Of a DNA stretch of 64,000 nt, positions 1 to 9,543 are shown in pieces. Origin of the DNA: Acidimicrobiales bacterium (GTDB lineage: Bacteria > Actinomycetota > Acidimicrobiia > Acidimicrobiales > Aldehydirespiratoraceae); assembly GCA_033344915.1 (NCBI GenBank), contig JAWPML010000001.1:3738263-3802262 (forward strand), written 5' to 3'. The notes beneath the pieces are model-generated. The model was not told where the DNA came from, made no database searches, and saw only the letters and a list, made by a program, of their open reading frames with translations. Position 1 is the first letter of the stretch. The number at the start of each line of letters is the position of its first letter. Both the position numbers and the translations under genes were made by a program.

Positions 1-36
1 CAGGTGATCGATTTCCTGCGCGACAACGTCAGCTGA
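1..36 (+). CDS. 3' end of an unidentified gene (partial)
   Basis: Only the last eleven codons and the TGA are inside the window, reading QVIDFLRDNVS. This resembles the end of an alpha/beta hydrolase or similar enzyme, but eleven residues cannot identify a family. It converges with the P450 gene on the other strand and the two stop regions overlap by 8 bases. Confidence 0.5.
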   Translation, partial: QVIDFLRDNVS

Positions 37-1246
37 CGTCGTAGCGGATCCGCATCTCCTTGATCCCGTTGATCAGGTTGGAGTGCAGACGGCGAGGCGG
101 CGCTTCGAGTTCGACGTTCTCGATCGTCCCCAGCAGTTCGGTGAAGAGCAGCCGGAGCGAGAGCCGGGCCAGGTTCGCGCCGAGGCAGAAGTGCTCGCCG
201 ATGCCGAACGACTGCTGCGGGTTCGGCGAGCGGTCGATGCGGAACGTGTGGGGGTCGTCGAACACGGCCGGGTCACGGTTCGACCCGGCGTACCACATCA
301 GCACCTTGTCGCCCTCGGCGATCGCCTGATCCCCGATCGTGGTGTCGGCCGTCGCGGTGCGGCGGAAATGGTGGATCGGTGGCTCCCAGCGGAGGATCTC
401 CTCGACGGCGCCCGGCATCAGTCCGGGGTCGGCGACCAGACGGTTCCACGCGTCCGGGTGTTGGAGCAGCGTGTGGAGCCCGTGGGAGCTCGCCGTGCGG
501 GTCGTCTCGTTGCCGGCGACGATGAGGAACATGAAGAACAGCGTGTACTCCATGTCGGTGAGCTTCTGCCCGTCGACCTCGGCTTCGAGCAGCATGCTGG
601 TGAGACTGCCCGTCGGGTTGGCCCGCTCCCGCGCCGCCATCTCGTTCGCGTAGCCGAAGATCTCGACCGAGGCGTTCATCGATGTCTCCGCGGTCGGGGC
701 GACCTCGGGATCCTGGTCGTCGATCAGGGCGTGGCTGAGCTCGTAGAGCCGGAAACGGTCGGACTCGGGCACGCCCATGAGCTCGCTGATCGACCACATC
801 GGGATGAGCGCGGCGACATCGGTCACGAAGTCGCAGCTGTTGCGGTCGCGGAGCTCGCCGACCACTCGGGCGGTCTCGGCCCGCAGTGACTCCTCGAGCT
901 GGCCGATCATCTTGGGCGTGAAGGCCTTGGCCACGATGTTGCGGAACGCCCGATGCTCCGGCGGATCCATCCCGATGATGATCATCCGCACCTGATCCAT
1001 GCTCTCCGGCTCGAGCCGTGTCGGCCCGCCGACCCAGTTCGAGAACTCGAGCGGCGACGTGGAAACACGGCGGACGTCCTCGTGGCGGACGATCGTCCAG
1101 AAGCCCGGTCCGTCGGACTCCTCGTGCCAGTGCACGGGCGAGTGGGTCCGCAGCCGATCGAGCCATTCGTGGGGTGCGGCCTGCTCCCACACGGAGGCAT
1201 CGGTGAGGTCGATGTCGCTGAGGTCCCGGATGTCGGTGGTGGTCAT
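29..1246 (-). CDS. Cytochrome P450
   Basis: A 405-residue soluble bacterial P450 that would hydroxylate a hydrophobic substrate with electrons from a ferredoxin. Visible signatures are the I-helix motif AGNETTR near residue 242, the K-helix ExxR in EEILRWEPP, and the heme loop FGIGEHFCLG with the thiolate Cys at about residue 354. Length is normal for a bacterial class I P450. The ATG at 1246 is chosen because it follows the TetR stop by 4 bases; the frame stays open further upstream but that part overlaps the TetR gene and is Arg/Ser-rich shadow sequence. It forms an operon with the TetR gene and faces a crotonase and a CoA-transferase, so a role in oxidising an aliphatic or terpenoid/steroid-like acid before beta-oxidation is plausible, though the substrate is not readable. 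No ferredoxin gene is adjacent. Confidence 0.95.
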   Translation of the reverse strand: MTTTDIRDLSDIDLTDASVWEQAAPHEWLDRLRTHSPVHWHEESDGPGFWTIVRHEDVRRVSTSPLEFSNWVGGPTRLEPESMDQVRMIIIGMDPPEHRAFRNIVAKAFTPKMIGQLEESLRAETARVVGELRDRNSCDFVTDVAALIPMWSISELMGVPESDRFRLYELSHALIDDQDPEVAPTAETSMNASVEIFGYANEMAARERANPTGSLTSMLLEAEVDGQKLTDMEYTLFFMFLIVAGNETTRTASSHGLHTLLQHPDAWNRLVADPGLMPGAVEEILRWEPPIHHFRRTATADTTIGDQAIAEGDKVLMWYAGSNRDPAVFDDPHTFRIDRSPNPQQSFGIGEHFCLGANLARLSLRLLFTELLGTIENVELEAPPRRLHSNLINGIKEMRIRYDVS

Positions 1247-1250
1247 GGGG

Positions 1251-1850
1251 TCACGCTTTCGAGTGTGAGTCGGCGAGAAGGACAGGGACGAGGAACGACT
1301 CGACCATCGCCCGTTCCGACGCGGCGTCGCGTCCGGGCATGGCGAGCAGGGAGATGATCGATCGCAGGAGCCATTCGGCTCGGCGCTCGAGCTCCTCCTG
1401 GTCGAGGTGGGTCGGGCCGAGCTCGGTGAGCAGGCCGGCGGACATCGTCCGCAGCAGCTCGGAGTTCTGGCTGACCTTGATCGGGACGGCCATGTTCTCC
1501 GGCTCGAACCACTCCGACATGGCCGGGTCGTCTCGGACCGACGCGACACCGGCGATCACCCGGTCGGCGAGAGAGTTCGGCGCGCCGGCGCGGCGCTCCC
1601 CGGCGAGGTAGGCGGCGGTGCGTAGCGTCGCCCGGTGGACGAACGCGAGGTGCAGCGCTTCCTGGTTGGGGAAGTAGCGGTAGAGCGTGGCCCGCGAGCA
1701 ACCGGCCGCGGCGGCGACGTCCACCATGGTGGCCTTGGCCACGCCGAGTTCGGCGAAGGCACGCCCGGCGGCGTCGAGCAGGCGGTCGACGGCGACGTCC
1801 TCGTCCGCATGGCGAGGCCAGTGGCTGTCGGTGGTGCGCTTGTTGGACAC
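1251..1850 (-). CDS. TetR family transcriptional regulator
   Basis: A 199-residue TetR-type repressor. The N-terminal helix-turn-helix reads through AELGVAKATMVDVAAAAG and CSRATLYRYFPNQEAL, a textbook TetR recognition helix; the C-terminal helical part is the ligand-binding domain and is not conserved enough to predict a ligand. The likely start is GTG at 1850. It is co-transcribed with the P450 (4-base gap) and divergent from the enoyl-CoA hydratase gene with only 22 bases between start codons, so it probably controls both directions. By family habit the inducer would be a pathway intermediate, often an acyl-CoA, but this is inference. Confidence 0.92.
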   Translation of the reverse strand: MSNKRTTDSHWPRHADEDVAVDRLLDAAGRAFAELGVAKATMVDVAAAAGCSRATLYRYFPNQEALHLAFVHRATLRTAAYLAGERRAGAPNSLADRVIAGVASVRDDPAMSEWFEPENMAVPIKVSQNSELLRTMSAGLLTELGPTHLDQEELERRAEWLLRSIISLLAMPGRDAASERAMVESFLVPVLLADSHSKA

Positions 1851-1871
1851 TTCGCCTATTGTGCCTCACAA
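1840..1871. promoter_or_regulatory. Divergent promoter/operator between TetR and enoyl-CoA hydratase genes
   Basis: An imperfect inverted repeat (TTGTTGGACAC at 1840-1850 and GTGCCTCACAA at 1861-1871, 8 of 11 positions matching, 10-base spacer) covers the TetR start codon and nearly reaches the hydratase ATG. Inside it TATTGT (1857-1862) can be a -10 box rightward and its complement CACAAT a -10 box leftward, 7 bases from the GTG. One TetR dimer here would block both. The promoter assignment is inference. Confidence 0.35.
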
Positions 1872-1872
1872 C

Positions 1873-2694
1873 ATGACTGACGCAAGAACCGACCTCATCC
1901 TGATCGACAAACCGCGGCCCCACACCACGGTCATCACCATGAATCGGCCCGAGCGGATGAACTCGATGGCGTTCGAGTTGATGGTGCCCCTGCACGAGGC
2001 CTTCGAGGAAGTGGGCGCCGACAACGACACCCACACGGTCGTGCTCACCGGCACCGGCCGCGGCTTCTGCTCCGGCGCCGACACGAGCAACGAGGGCGGC
2101 CCTCCCCCCAACATCGCCGGGTTGACGATGACCCGCATCGCGACGAAGGCGATGTCGGTGCTCGCCGACCTCGTCCCCGCGATGCAGCGGATGCCGCAGC
2201 CGGTCATCTGTGCGATCAACGGGGCGGCGATCGGCGGCGGGATGTGTCTCACGCTCGGCGCCGACATCCGCCTCGCCGGCGAGGGCGCCTACTTCCGCGC
2301 CGCCGGCATCAACAACGGCCTCACCGCCACCGAGCTCGGTCTCAGCTTCCTGCTCCCCAAGGCGATCGGCTCGTCGCGGGCGATGGAGATCATGCTGTCG
2401 GGTCGTGACGTCGACGCCCACGAGGCGGCGAACATCGGCCTCGTGTCGCGCGTCGTCCCCGACGAGGACCTGCTGACCGAAGCCCTCGACCTCGCGGACC
2501 AGATCAACGGCTGGAGCACCCAGGGCACCCAGCTCACGAAGCGCACGATGTGGGCCGGCCTGGAGATGGGCAGCCTCCGGGCCGCCATCGAGATGGAGAC
2601 CCACACCCAGCTCTACGTGCGGCTGACCACCAAGAACTTCGAGGAAGCCGTGCGAGCCCGCAAGGAAGGCCGTCCCCCGGCCTTCGAGGACTGA
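1873..2694 (+). CDS. Enoyl-CoA hydratase/isomerase family protein (crotonase)
   Basis: A 273-residue crotonase-fold protein that hydrates or isomerises an acyl-CoA. The first oxyanion-hole segment is GRGFCSGADTSN, and the second lies around AINGAAIGGGMCLTLGADI, where GGG supplies the backbone NH. The usual catalytic Glu positions fall in GINNGLTATELGLSF. The start ATG at 1873 is used; an in-frame GTG at 1861 is possible but lies in the putative operator. It is followed after 7 bases by the CoA-transferase gene and is divergent from TetR/P450. The cluster looks like a small acid-degradation module: CoA activation by transfer, oxidation, hydration. The exact substrate and whether it is hydratase, isomerase or hydrolase cannot be told. 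Confidence 0.93.
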   Translation: MTDARTDLILIDKPRPHTTVITMNRPERMNSMAFELMVPLHEAFEEVGADNDTHTVVLTGTGRGFCSGADTSNEGGPPPNIAGLTMTRIATKAMSVLADLVPAMQRMPQPVICAINGAAIGGGMCLTLGADIRLAGEGAYFRAAGINNGLTATELGLSFLLPKAIGSSRAMEIMLSGRDVDAHEAANIGLVSRVVPDEDLLTEALDLADQINGWSTQGTQLTKRTMWAGLEMGSLRAAIEMETHTQLYVRLTTKNFEEAVRARKEGRPPAFED

Positions 2695-2701
2695 GGAAGC
2701 C

Positions 2702-3888
2702 ATGTCCGACGGACCGATGCAGGGGATCAAGATCCTCGACCTCTCGATCGCGCTCACGGGTCCCTATGCGGCCTCGCTGCTCGCCGATCAGGGCGCGGAC
2801 GTCATCAAGGTCGAGCGCCCCGGGATCGGTGACATCGCCCGCTTCGTCGGCGTGATGGTCAACGGGATGAGCGCGCTCTACCTCGTCTGCAACCGGGGCA
2901 AGCGGTCGATCGCCGTCGACATGCAGACGCCCGAGGGTGTCGAGATCGTGCGCCAGCTGGCCGCCGAAGCCGACATCGTGATGGAGAACTTCCGACCCGG
3001 GGTCATGGATCGACTCGGCGTCGGCTACGACGACGTGAAGGCCGACAACCCCGACGTGATCTACGCCTCGCTGTCCGGGTTCGGTGACGAGGGCCCCTAC
3101 CGCGACCGCAGCGCCTACGACACGGTGATGCAGGCCTACGGCGGTGTCGCGGCCAACCAGGCGGACCCCGAGGACGGGGTGCCCACGTTCCTGCGTCAGA
3201 CCGTGGCCGACAAGGTCACCGCCCTCTACGCCACGCAGGCCATCACCGCCGCACTCTTCGCCCGCGAGCGGGGCCGCGGCGGGCAACACGTGAAGATGTC
3301 GATGGCCGACGCGGTCGTGTCGTTCCTCTGGGCCGACGCCGCGGGCAACGAGGTGATGCTGGACGCCGACGGCTCGCAGGCCTCGAGCTTCGTCGCCGGG
3401 TTCCAGCCGATGCGCTTCCTCGACGGGTGGGGGATCGTCACCCCGACGTCGGACCACGATTTCGCCGGCATGTGCAAGGCCCTCGATGTGGAGGGGTGGG
3501 ACGACCCCCGCATCGCGACGGTCGGCGAGCGGATCAAGAACCGCGACGTGCTCTCCCCGGTGATGGACATGGTCTACGCGAAGGCCGCCAACGTCACGAT
3601 GGAGGAGGCGACGGTGCGCTTCGAGCGTGAACGGGTGCCGTTCTCGATGATCCTCACGCCGGACCAACTCACCCGCGACGCCCACGCCGTCGCCGTCGGC
3701 ATGTTCGTGGAAGCCGACCACCACGTCGCCGGCCGCACCCGCATGCCGCGGCACCCGGCGAACTTCACCCGCACCCCGGCCTCGCTGACCGGGGGTTCGC
3801 CGGCGCTCGGTGAACACACCGATGAGATCTTGACCGAACTCGGTCGGGGCGACGAGATCGCCGCCCTCCGAGAGAAAGCAGTCGTGAC

Positions 3889-3892
<4 letters not shown>
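2702..3892 (+). CDS. CaiB/BaiF (class III) CoA-transferase
   Basis: A 396-residue family III CoA-transferase, full length for the family. It moves CoA from one acyl-CoA to another acid via a mixed anhydride on a conserved Asp; Asp170 in RQTVADKVTALYA aligns with the catalytic Asp169 of formyl-CoA transferase. The N-terminal ILDLSIALTGPYAASLLADQ and GADVIKVERP, and the later ENFRPGVMDRLG, are family hallmarks. The ATG lies 7 bases after the hydratase stop and its end overlaps the next ATG by 4 bases (ATGA), so the genes are one operon and probably translationally coupled. Likely role: CoA activation of a carboxylic acid that the P450 and hydratase also handle. Confidence 0.94.
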
Positions 3893-5316
<1,424 letters not shown>

Positions 5317-5321
5317 CCGCC

Positions 5322-6020
5322 GTGACAATCGGCGATGCTGTGCTCGTGCACGGGTCGTTCTCGTCCGAACGCTCGTGGGACCCGGTGCTGCCGGGCCTGC
5401 GGGCGGGCGGACTGACGCCCCATCCGGTGTGTCTGCCGGGCCACGGTCGGCGGGGCGCCGAGGCCGGTCCCGACGTGGACCTGCATCGCCACGCGGCCGC
5501 CGTCATCGATCATGTGGTCGACAACGATCTCCACGACGTCATGCTCGTCGGCCACAGCTACGGCGGCATGCCGGTGACCCAGGCCTGGAACGGCCTCCGT
5601 GACCAGGTCGCCTCCGTCGTCTATGTCGACGCCGGCGTCGCCGAGGACGGGCAGTGCCAGCTCGACCTGCTCCCCGCCGACATCGCAGCGGCGACCCGTG
5701 ATCTCGCCGCGGCGAACGGCGACATGCTCGCGCCGCCCGTGCGCGACACGCCCACCTTCCCGCTGGCCCTGGCTGCGCTGGCCACACCGATCCGCCTCGA
5801 CGGGCCGCTCCCGAGCGGCGTGCCCCGCACCCTCATCCTGGCGACCGACAACCCGGGGTATCACCATGATCAGGCCGCGGCCCTCCGCGAGCGCCCCGAC
5901 TGGACCGTCATCGAGATCGACTCCGGCCACAACGTGATCGGCGAACGAACCGACGAACTCGTCGCCGTGCTGCTCGACCTCGCCGGCCTCACGGGCCGTC
6001 CGAGTTCGTCGACGAGTTAG
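5322..6020 (+). CDS. Alpha/beta hydrolase
   Basis: A 232-residue alpha/beta hydrolase without signal peptide. The HGSF oxyanion segment is at residues 10-13, the nucleophile elbow GHSYGG puts Ser79 in place, and the catalytic His is probably His203 in SGHNVIGERTDEL. The sequence is compact, like the esterase/carboxylesterase-type members around 230-240 residues. It starts with GTG 5 bases after the lipoprotein stop, so it is the last gene of the CoA operon. It may hydrolyse an ester, lactone or thioester made by the pathway. Its stop overlaps that of the convergent oxygenase-like gene by 4 bases. Confidence 0.88.
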   Translation: MTIGDAVLVHGSFSSERSWDPVLPGLRAGGLTPHPVCLPGHGRRGAEAGPDVDLHRHAAAVIDHVVDNDLHDVMLVGHSYGGMPVTQAWNGLRDQVASVVYVDAGVAEDGQCQLDLLPADIAAATRDLAAANGDMLAPPVRDTPTFPLALAALATPIRLDGPLPSGVPRTLILATDNPGYHHDQAAALRERPDWTVIEIDSGHNVIGERTDELVAVLLDLAGLTGRPSSSTS

Positions 6021-7087
6021 TCGACGAGCGTCGCGATCACCCGCATCTCGATCGACCGTCGAATTGCGGCGTCGGCGGCTGCCTCGGCTTGCGCCGTCCA
6101 CGCCGCATCCTCGCGATCGGCCGCCAGGACCTCGCTCATGCGTGCCCACAGGGCCCGAACCGCGGGCGGGGCATCGGCCGGCAGCGGCGTGCGGGCCGGA
6201 TCCGGCGCTCGCCCGGCCGCGGCCTCGCGGAGGGCGACGAACAGCTCCGCAACCGCGGCTTCCCCGGGAAGGATCGCCGCGCCGTGGGGCGTGCCGAGCG
6301 TGTTGAAGACGTAGGCCTCACCGTTGCCCATGTCCGTCCGGACGTACCAGTGTTGCCCCTCGTCGTAGAGGAAGTTCCAGATGTCGTTGACCGTCGCGTC
6401 CTCGTCGCGTTCGAGGAACCCGTCGACGGGAAGTCCGTAGCGCAGCTGGTGGCGTCGGGCATCGAGTGTGCGCACGTCCATCAGCGCCAACGGCTGCACC
6501 GGTGCGTGGAGCGGCATCCACAGGTTGAGCAGGAAGGTCGACGCATCGTCGTTGCGGCCGTCCGGGGTGATATGGCGGAACATGTCCGGCGCCGCACCGT
6601 GCATCAACTGGCGAAGCGGCGTGCCGTAGACGTCCTGGTCGCCGTGGACGAAGGCGGCGCCGCCGTGGCCGTTGATGCCCTCGATCCCTCGAGCGTTCAC
6701 GTCGATCCCGTTTGGCCCGGACCGGCGGTGGAAGAGCCCGTCGTCGGCGACGAGATCGACCTTCAGTGTCCGCCCGTTCGCCAGCGAAATCGTGATGCCG
6801 GCGACGGCCTCCCGCAGCGCCGCAGCCGTGTCGCCGGTGAGACGGTCACGCTCGCGCACGTCGTCGAGCGCAAGCTGGAGTTCGACATTGCCCGACAGGT
6901 CGACGGTCTCGAACCCGGCCTCCTCGAGCCCGGGTTCGGCGACATCGGGTGCGCCCAGATCTCGCAGTTCGCAGACACGGACGTCGCCGATGTCGTCACC
7001 CTCGCCGACCGGAGCCCGCAGCAGACCCGGGCGTTCCTCGTCCGGGACGACATCGTCCGGCCTCGTGAACATCAGGGTTCCCTGCAC
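6017..7087 (-). CDS. CmcJ/NvfI-like oxidoreductase
   Basis: A 356-residue protein whose central and C-terminal parts resemble the CmcJ/NvfI group of non-heme-iron oxidoreductases (named after the cephamycin methoxylation protein CmcJ and a fungal endoperoxidase). The matching stretches are LLNLWMPLHAPVQPLALMD, close to the family's NVWRP-x-GPVQ-PLA pattern, and GQHWYVRTDMGNGEAYVFN followed by TLGTPHGAA, which carries candidate iron-ligand histidines. I see no signal peptide or membrane segment. The reaction is unknown; family members act on small hydrophobic metabolites with 2-oxoglutarate or related cofactors. It is divergent from the small VOC gene with 63 bases between starts. Confidence 0.6.
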   Translation of the reverse strand: MQGTLMFTRPDDVVPDEERPGLLRAPVGEGDDIGDVRVCELRDLGAPDVAEPGLEEAGFETVDLSGNVELQLALDDVRERDRLTGDTAAALREAVAGITISLANGRTLKVDLVADDGLFHRRSGPNGIDVNARGIEGINGHGGAAFVHGDQDVYGTPLRQLMHGAAPDMFRHITPDGRNDDASTFLLNLWMPLHAPVQPLALMDVRTLDARRHQLRYGLPVDGFLERDEDATVNDIWNFLYDEGQHWYVRTDMGNGEAYVFNTLGTPHGAAILPGEAAVAELFVALREAAAGRAPDPARTPLPADAPPAVRALWARMSEVLAADREDAAWTAQAEAAADAAIRRSIEMRVIATLVD

Positions 7088-7150
7088 ACCCGCACGGTAC
7101 CCGCCGACGTTTCGGTGCCGCCAAGCGCTCGGTCGTGCGACGATGGATCG

Positions 7151-7525
7151 ATGTCACCCCGCCTCACCCACTTCGCCATCAACACCGACGACGTCGCGGC
7201 AACCCAGGCGTTCTACGCCGACGTGTTCGGCTGGACGTTTCACGAGTACGGCCCGCCCGGTTTCGTCCAGATCATCGACGAGACCACCGGCGCACCGATG
7301 GGAGCGATCCAGGAGCGTCGTCAGCTGGCCGACGCACCGACGGTGGGCTTCGAGTGCAGCTTCGGCGTCGACGACGTGGACGACATCCGCAGCCGGGTCA
7401 TCAGTGCCGGCGGCGCCATCCTGATGGAGCGGTCCACCATCCCCGGTGTCGGTCACCTCATCGCGTTTCGGGACCCGGGCGGCAACCCGGTGCTGGCGAT
7501 GCAGTACGACACCGAGGCCACCTAG
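7151..7525 (+). CDS. VOC family (glyoxalase/bleomycin-resistance) protein
   Basis: A 124-residue single-domain vicinal-oxygen-chelate protein. It opens LTHFAINTDDVAATQAFYAD, followed by VFGWTF, and ends in LIAFRDPGGNPVLAMQYD, the common two-beta-alpha-beta-beta-beta pattern of this family. The GxPMGAIQERR middle is typical of actinobacterial VOC proteins of unknown substrate. The ATG at 7151 is used because the frame upstream overlaps the divergent gene. Enzyme versus binding protein cannot be decided. Confidence 0.88.
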   Translation: MSPRLTHFAINTDDVAATQAFYADVFGWTFHEYGPPGFVQIIDETTGAPMGAIQERRQLADAPTVGFECSFGVDDVDDIRSRVISAGGAILMERSTIPGVGHLIAFRDPGGNPVLAMQYDTEAT

Positions 7526-7604
7526 CTCCCGGCGAGGCGCTTCGTCCGGGCGTCCGGTCTTCAGTTGTCAAGGTGCAGGACGACGGTCAGGTCCGTGCCT
7601 GTGG

Positions 7605-8837
7605 TCAGGCCGCGTGGGGCGTGATGTGGGCGGGTTCTGGTGTCGTGGGGAAGTCGCGAATGGGTGCGTCGGCGGTGGTGTCGGGTGGTGGTGCGCCGGG
7701 TGGTCGGATGGTCCAGCGGCCGTTTGTCCGGTGGAGGGTGTGGCCGCGGTCGTGGATGTTGTGGTGGCAGCGGGTGCAGACGAGGACGAGGTTGTCGATG
7801 TCGGTGTCGCCGTGGTGTTCCCAGTGGTCGATGTGGTGGGCTTCGCAGCGGTCGGGGGTGGCGCCGCAGCCGATGCAGCCGCGGTCGCGGGCGATGAGGG
7901 CGCGCCATTGGGTGAGGGTGGCGTGGCGGTGGTCGCGGCCGACCCAGATCGGGTTGGCTGGTCCGTTGAACAGGATCGGGGTGATGCTGGAGACGCAGGT
8001 GAGCCGGTCGAGCACGGATGCCGGCAGCGGCTGTCCGTCCTGGACGCATGTGGCGAGCGGGTTCCCGTCCTCGGAAGTCATGGCGGCGATGTCGATGAGG
8101 ACGGTGACGTTGGACTTGGGATGGGGTGGCCGGTCGGTGTCGCGCCGGGCGCCGGTGATGAGTTGGGTGACGGCGTCGGCGAGGCGTTGGTCGTGGGTGC
8201 GGGCGGTTGTGGGGTCGGCGTTGCGGCCGCCGTCGTCGTTCCAGAGGGTTTGTTCGAGTCGGTTGATGTCGGCGTCGAGGAGTGCCCCGGTGGTTTGGTC
8301 GACGCCGAGGAGGAACATGCGCAGCCCGGTCGCCTTGTCGTCCCAGCGCTTCAGGGTGCGGGCGCGTCGTTGGGCGTCGTGATCAGGCTTCGGGTCGGAC
8401 TTCTTCCGCTTGCTGATCCATTCGGTGGTGCGCTTGGCGAACAGGTCCGCCGGCGACGCCTCCGCGATCTCGACCAACTCCGCGTCAGCCGATGAGGGGT
8501 CGATCTCACGACCGGCTTTGGTGAGCGAATGGGCGTGCTCGAAAGTGATCCGCCCGTCGCGCAGCGCGGCCTCGGCCTTGGGCATGTCCGCCAGCCCGTG
8601 CGCGGTCTGCGCGGCGCGATGCGCGGTGCGACCTGACACCCGCCCGTGCGAGCGCAGCACACCGCGCCCGTCGAGCCCGTTGTCGTCCAACGCGTCGATC
8701 GCCCGCACCAGCCGGGCCTCATAGTCGGCGACCGCGCCGCGGAACCGCCGGAGCTCCTCGACCCGGCCGACGAGCTCGGCACGCGGGAGACCGTCGAGTC
8801 GGTCCTCTCGCATCGCCGTGATCGTCGCCGTGAACAT
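7605..8837 (-). CDS. DUF222 / HNH endonuclease domain protein (13E12-type)
   Basis: A 410-residue protein with an N-terminal DUF222 helical region (about 20-230) and a C-terminal HNH nuclease motif: the CxxC at 321-324, AHHIDHWEHHGDTD at 333-346, then a second CxxC at 354-357 with trailing histidines. This is the architecture of the 13E12 repeat family, which is amplified in mycobacteria and other actinobacteria. The tail from about 375 is Pro/Thr-rich. A perfect LexA box lies 12 bases upstream of the ATG, so the gene is very probably SOS-induced; several mycobacterial 13E12 genes are known LexA targets. Its function, DNA repair accessory nuclease or selfish element, is unsettled. It has no neighbours in an operon. 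Confidence 0.9.
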   Translation of the reverse strand: MFTATITAMREDRLDGLPRAELVGRVEELRRFRGAVADYEARLVRAIDALDDNGLDGRGVLRSHGRVSGRTAHRAAQTAHGLADMPKAEAALRDGRITFEHAHSLTKAGREIDPSSADAELVEIAEASPADLFAKRTTEWISKRKKSDPKPDHDAQRRARTLKRWDDKATGLRMFLLGVDQTTGALLDADINRLEQTLWNDDGGRNADPTTARTHDQRLADAVTQLITGARRDTDRPPHPKSNVTVLIDIAAMTSEDGNPLATCVQDGQPLPASVLDRLTCVSSITPILFNGPANPIWVGRDHRHATLTQWRALIARDRGCIGCGATPDRCEAHHIDHWEHHGDTDIDNLVLVCTRCHHNIHDRGHTLHRTNGRWTIRPPGAPPPDTTADAPIRDFPTTPEPAHITPHAA

Positions 8838-8843
8838 ACGATC

Positions 8844-8872
8844 ACCATAGCGAACATATGTTCGCTTTGAAA
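8844..8872 (-). promoter_or_regulatory. LexA/SOS box inside the promoter of the DUF222-HNH gene
   Basis: Positions 8849-8866 are a perfect 18-bp palindrome whose core CGAACATATGTTCG (8851-8864) fits the Gram-positive/actinobacterial LexA box CGAAC-N4-GTTCG. Reading leftward, TTTCAA (8872-8867) and TATGGT (8849-8844) are spaced 17 bases and can be the -35 and -10 boxes, so the LexA box fills the spacer. The -10 ends 6 bases before the ATG, suggesting a leaderless mRNA. The palindrome is direct observation; LexA control is inference from the consensus. Confidence 0.85.
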
Positions 8873-8891
8873 CCCCTGAGCAGGAAAACGA

Positions 8892-9452
8892 TCAGGCGGT
8901 CCGAGAAGCACTCATCCGCACCGGCGGATCGAGGATCTCGCCGGCGAGATGACTCACCAGCGCCACCCCGGTCGTCGCGCCGGCGGCGAGCCCGGCGCGG
9001 ACGCTGCCGAACGCCGGGAATCCGCGCTCGTCGGGTTCGGTCCGTCCACCGGCATCGAGCTCCGGATAGTCGTCGAGGCACAGGAAGATCTCGGGGATCA
9101 CCGCGCCGGTGTCGAGGAGGTCGCGGGCGAACGACACGGTGCCCCGGACGTGGCGCAGGCCGGTCCGGTCGGTTGTGTCGAACTCCGGCGGGAACGTCAG
9201 CCCGGTCGGAATCGACCCGGTCGCCGCGTCGGTGAAGCGCGGCCCGAGCGGTCCGGCCTGGATCAACGGACCACGGTCCGGGTCACCGAGCCGAGTGGAT
9301 CGGTAGATGAAGACATCGGTCATCGCCCCAGCCTCGACGAGCGCGAGGAAGTAGGTGGCCGCCCGAGGAGCACTGGCGACGTCGACCTCGATCACGATCT
9401 CGCCTTCGGGTGTGGCGATCGTGACGACCGGGTTCGACATCGCGTGACTCAT
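8892..9452 (-). CDS. Cyclophilin-like peptidyl-prolyl isomerase
   Basis: A 186-residue cytosolic protein with a diverged cyclophilin core. It begins NPVVTIATPEGEIVIEVDV and SAPRAATYFLALVEAG, as in bacterial PpiA/PpiB; the segments DVFIYRSTR, GTVSFARDL, EIFLCLDDYPELD and FPAFGSVRAG line up with the family's FHR, G-x-SMA, FFI and FG-x-V blocks. The catalytic Arg would be in IYRSTR. The ATG at 9452 is preferred over the internal one at 9440 because GGAGGT lies 6 bases before it. It is divergent from the ArsR operon and may share the operator at 9511-9522. The active-site drift means it could be a fold relative rather than an active isomerase. Confidence 0.75.
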   Translation of the reverse strand: MSHAMSNPVVTIATPEGEIVIEVDVASAPRAATYFLALVEAGAMTDVFIYRSTRLGDPDRGPLIQAGPLGPRFTDAATGSIPTGLTFPPEFDTTDRTGLRHVRGTVSFARDLLDTGAVIPEIFLCLDDYPELDAGGRTEPDERGFPAFGSVRAGLAAGATTGVALVSHLAGEILDPPVRMSASRTA

Positions 9453-9505
9453 GGCTCGACCTCCGCGGCGACGCTACGGGACGACCGCGGTCAGCCCTGT
9501 ATAGG

Positions 9506-9535
9506 TTGACCGTTATATAACGAACAGCGTATAGT
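9506..9535 (+). promoter_or_regulatory. Promoter with palindromic operator for the first ArsR operon
   Basis: TTGACC (9506-9511) and TATAGT (9530-9535) are separated by 18 bases and form a good sigma-70-type promoter; the -10 ends 8 bases before the ATG, so the mRNA is probably leaderless. The spacer contains a perfect 12-bp palindrome CGTTATATAACG (9511-9522). ArsR-type repressors bind such sites, so autoregulation is likely. A leftward TATACA (9503-9498) could serve the divergent isomerase gene from the same operator. Confidence 0.65.
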
Positions 9536-9543
9536 CGCGACGC

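Noticed and set aside
1246-1549. N-terminal extension of the P450 by about 100 residues
   Set aside because: The added residues are Ser/Arg/Pro-rich, overlap the TetR gene in another frame, and lie upstream of a standard P450 start.
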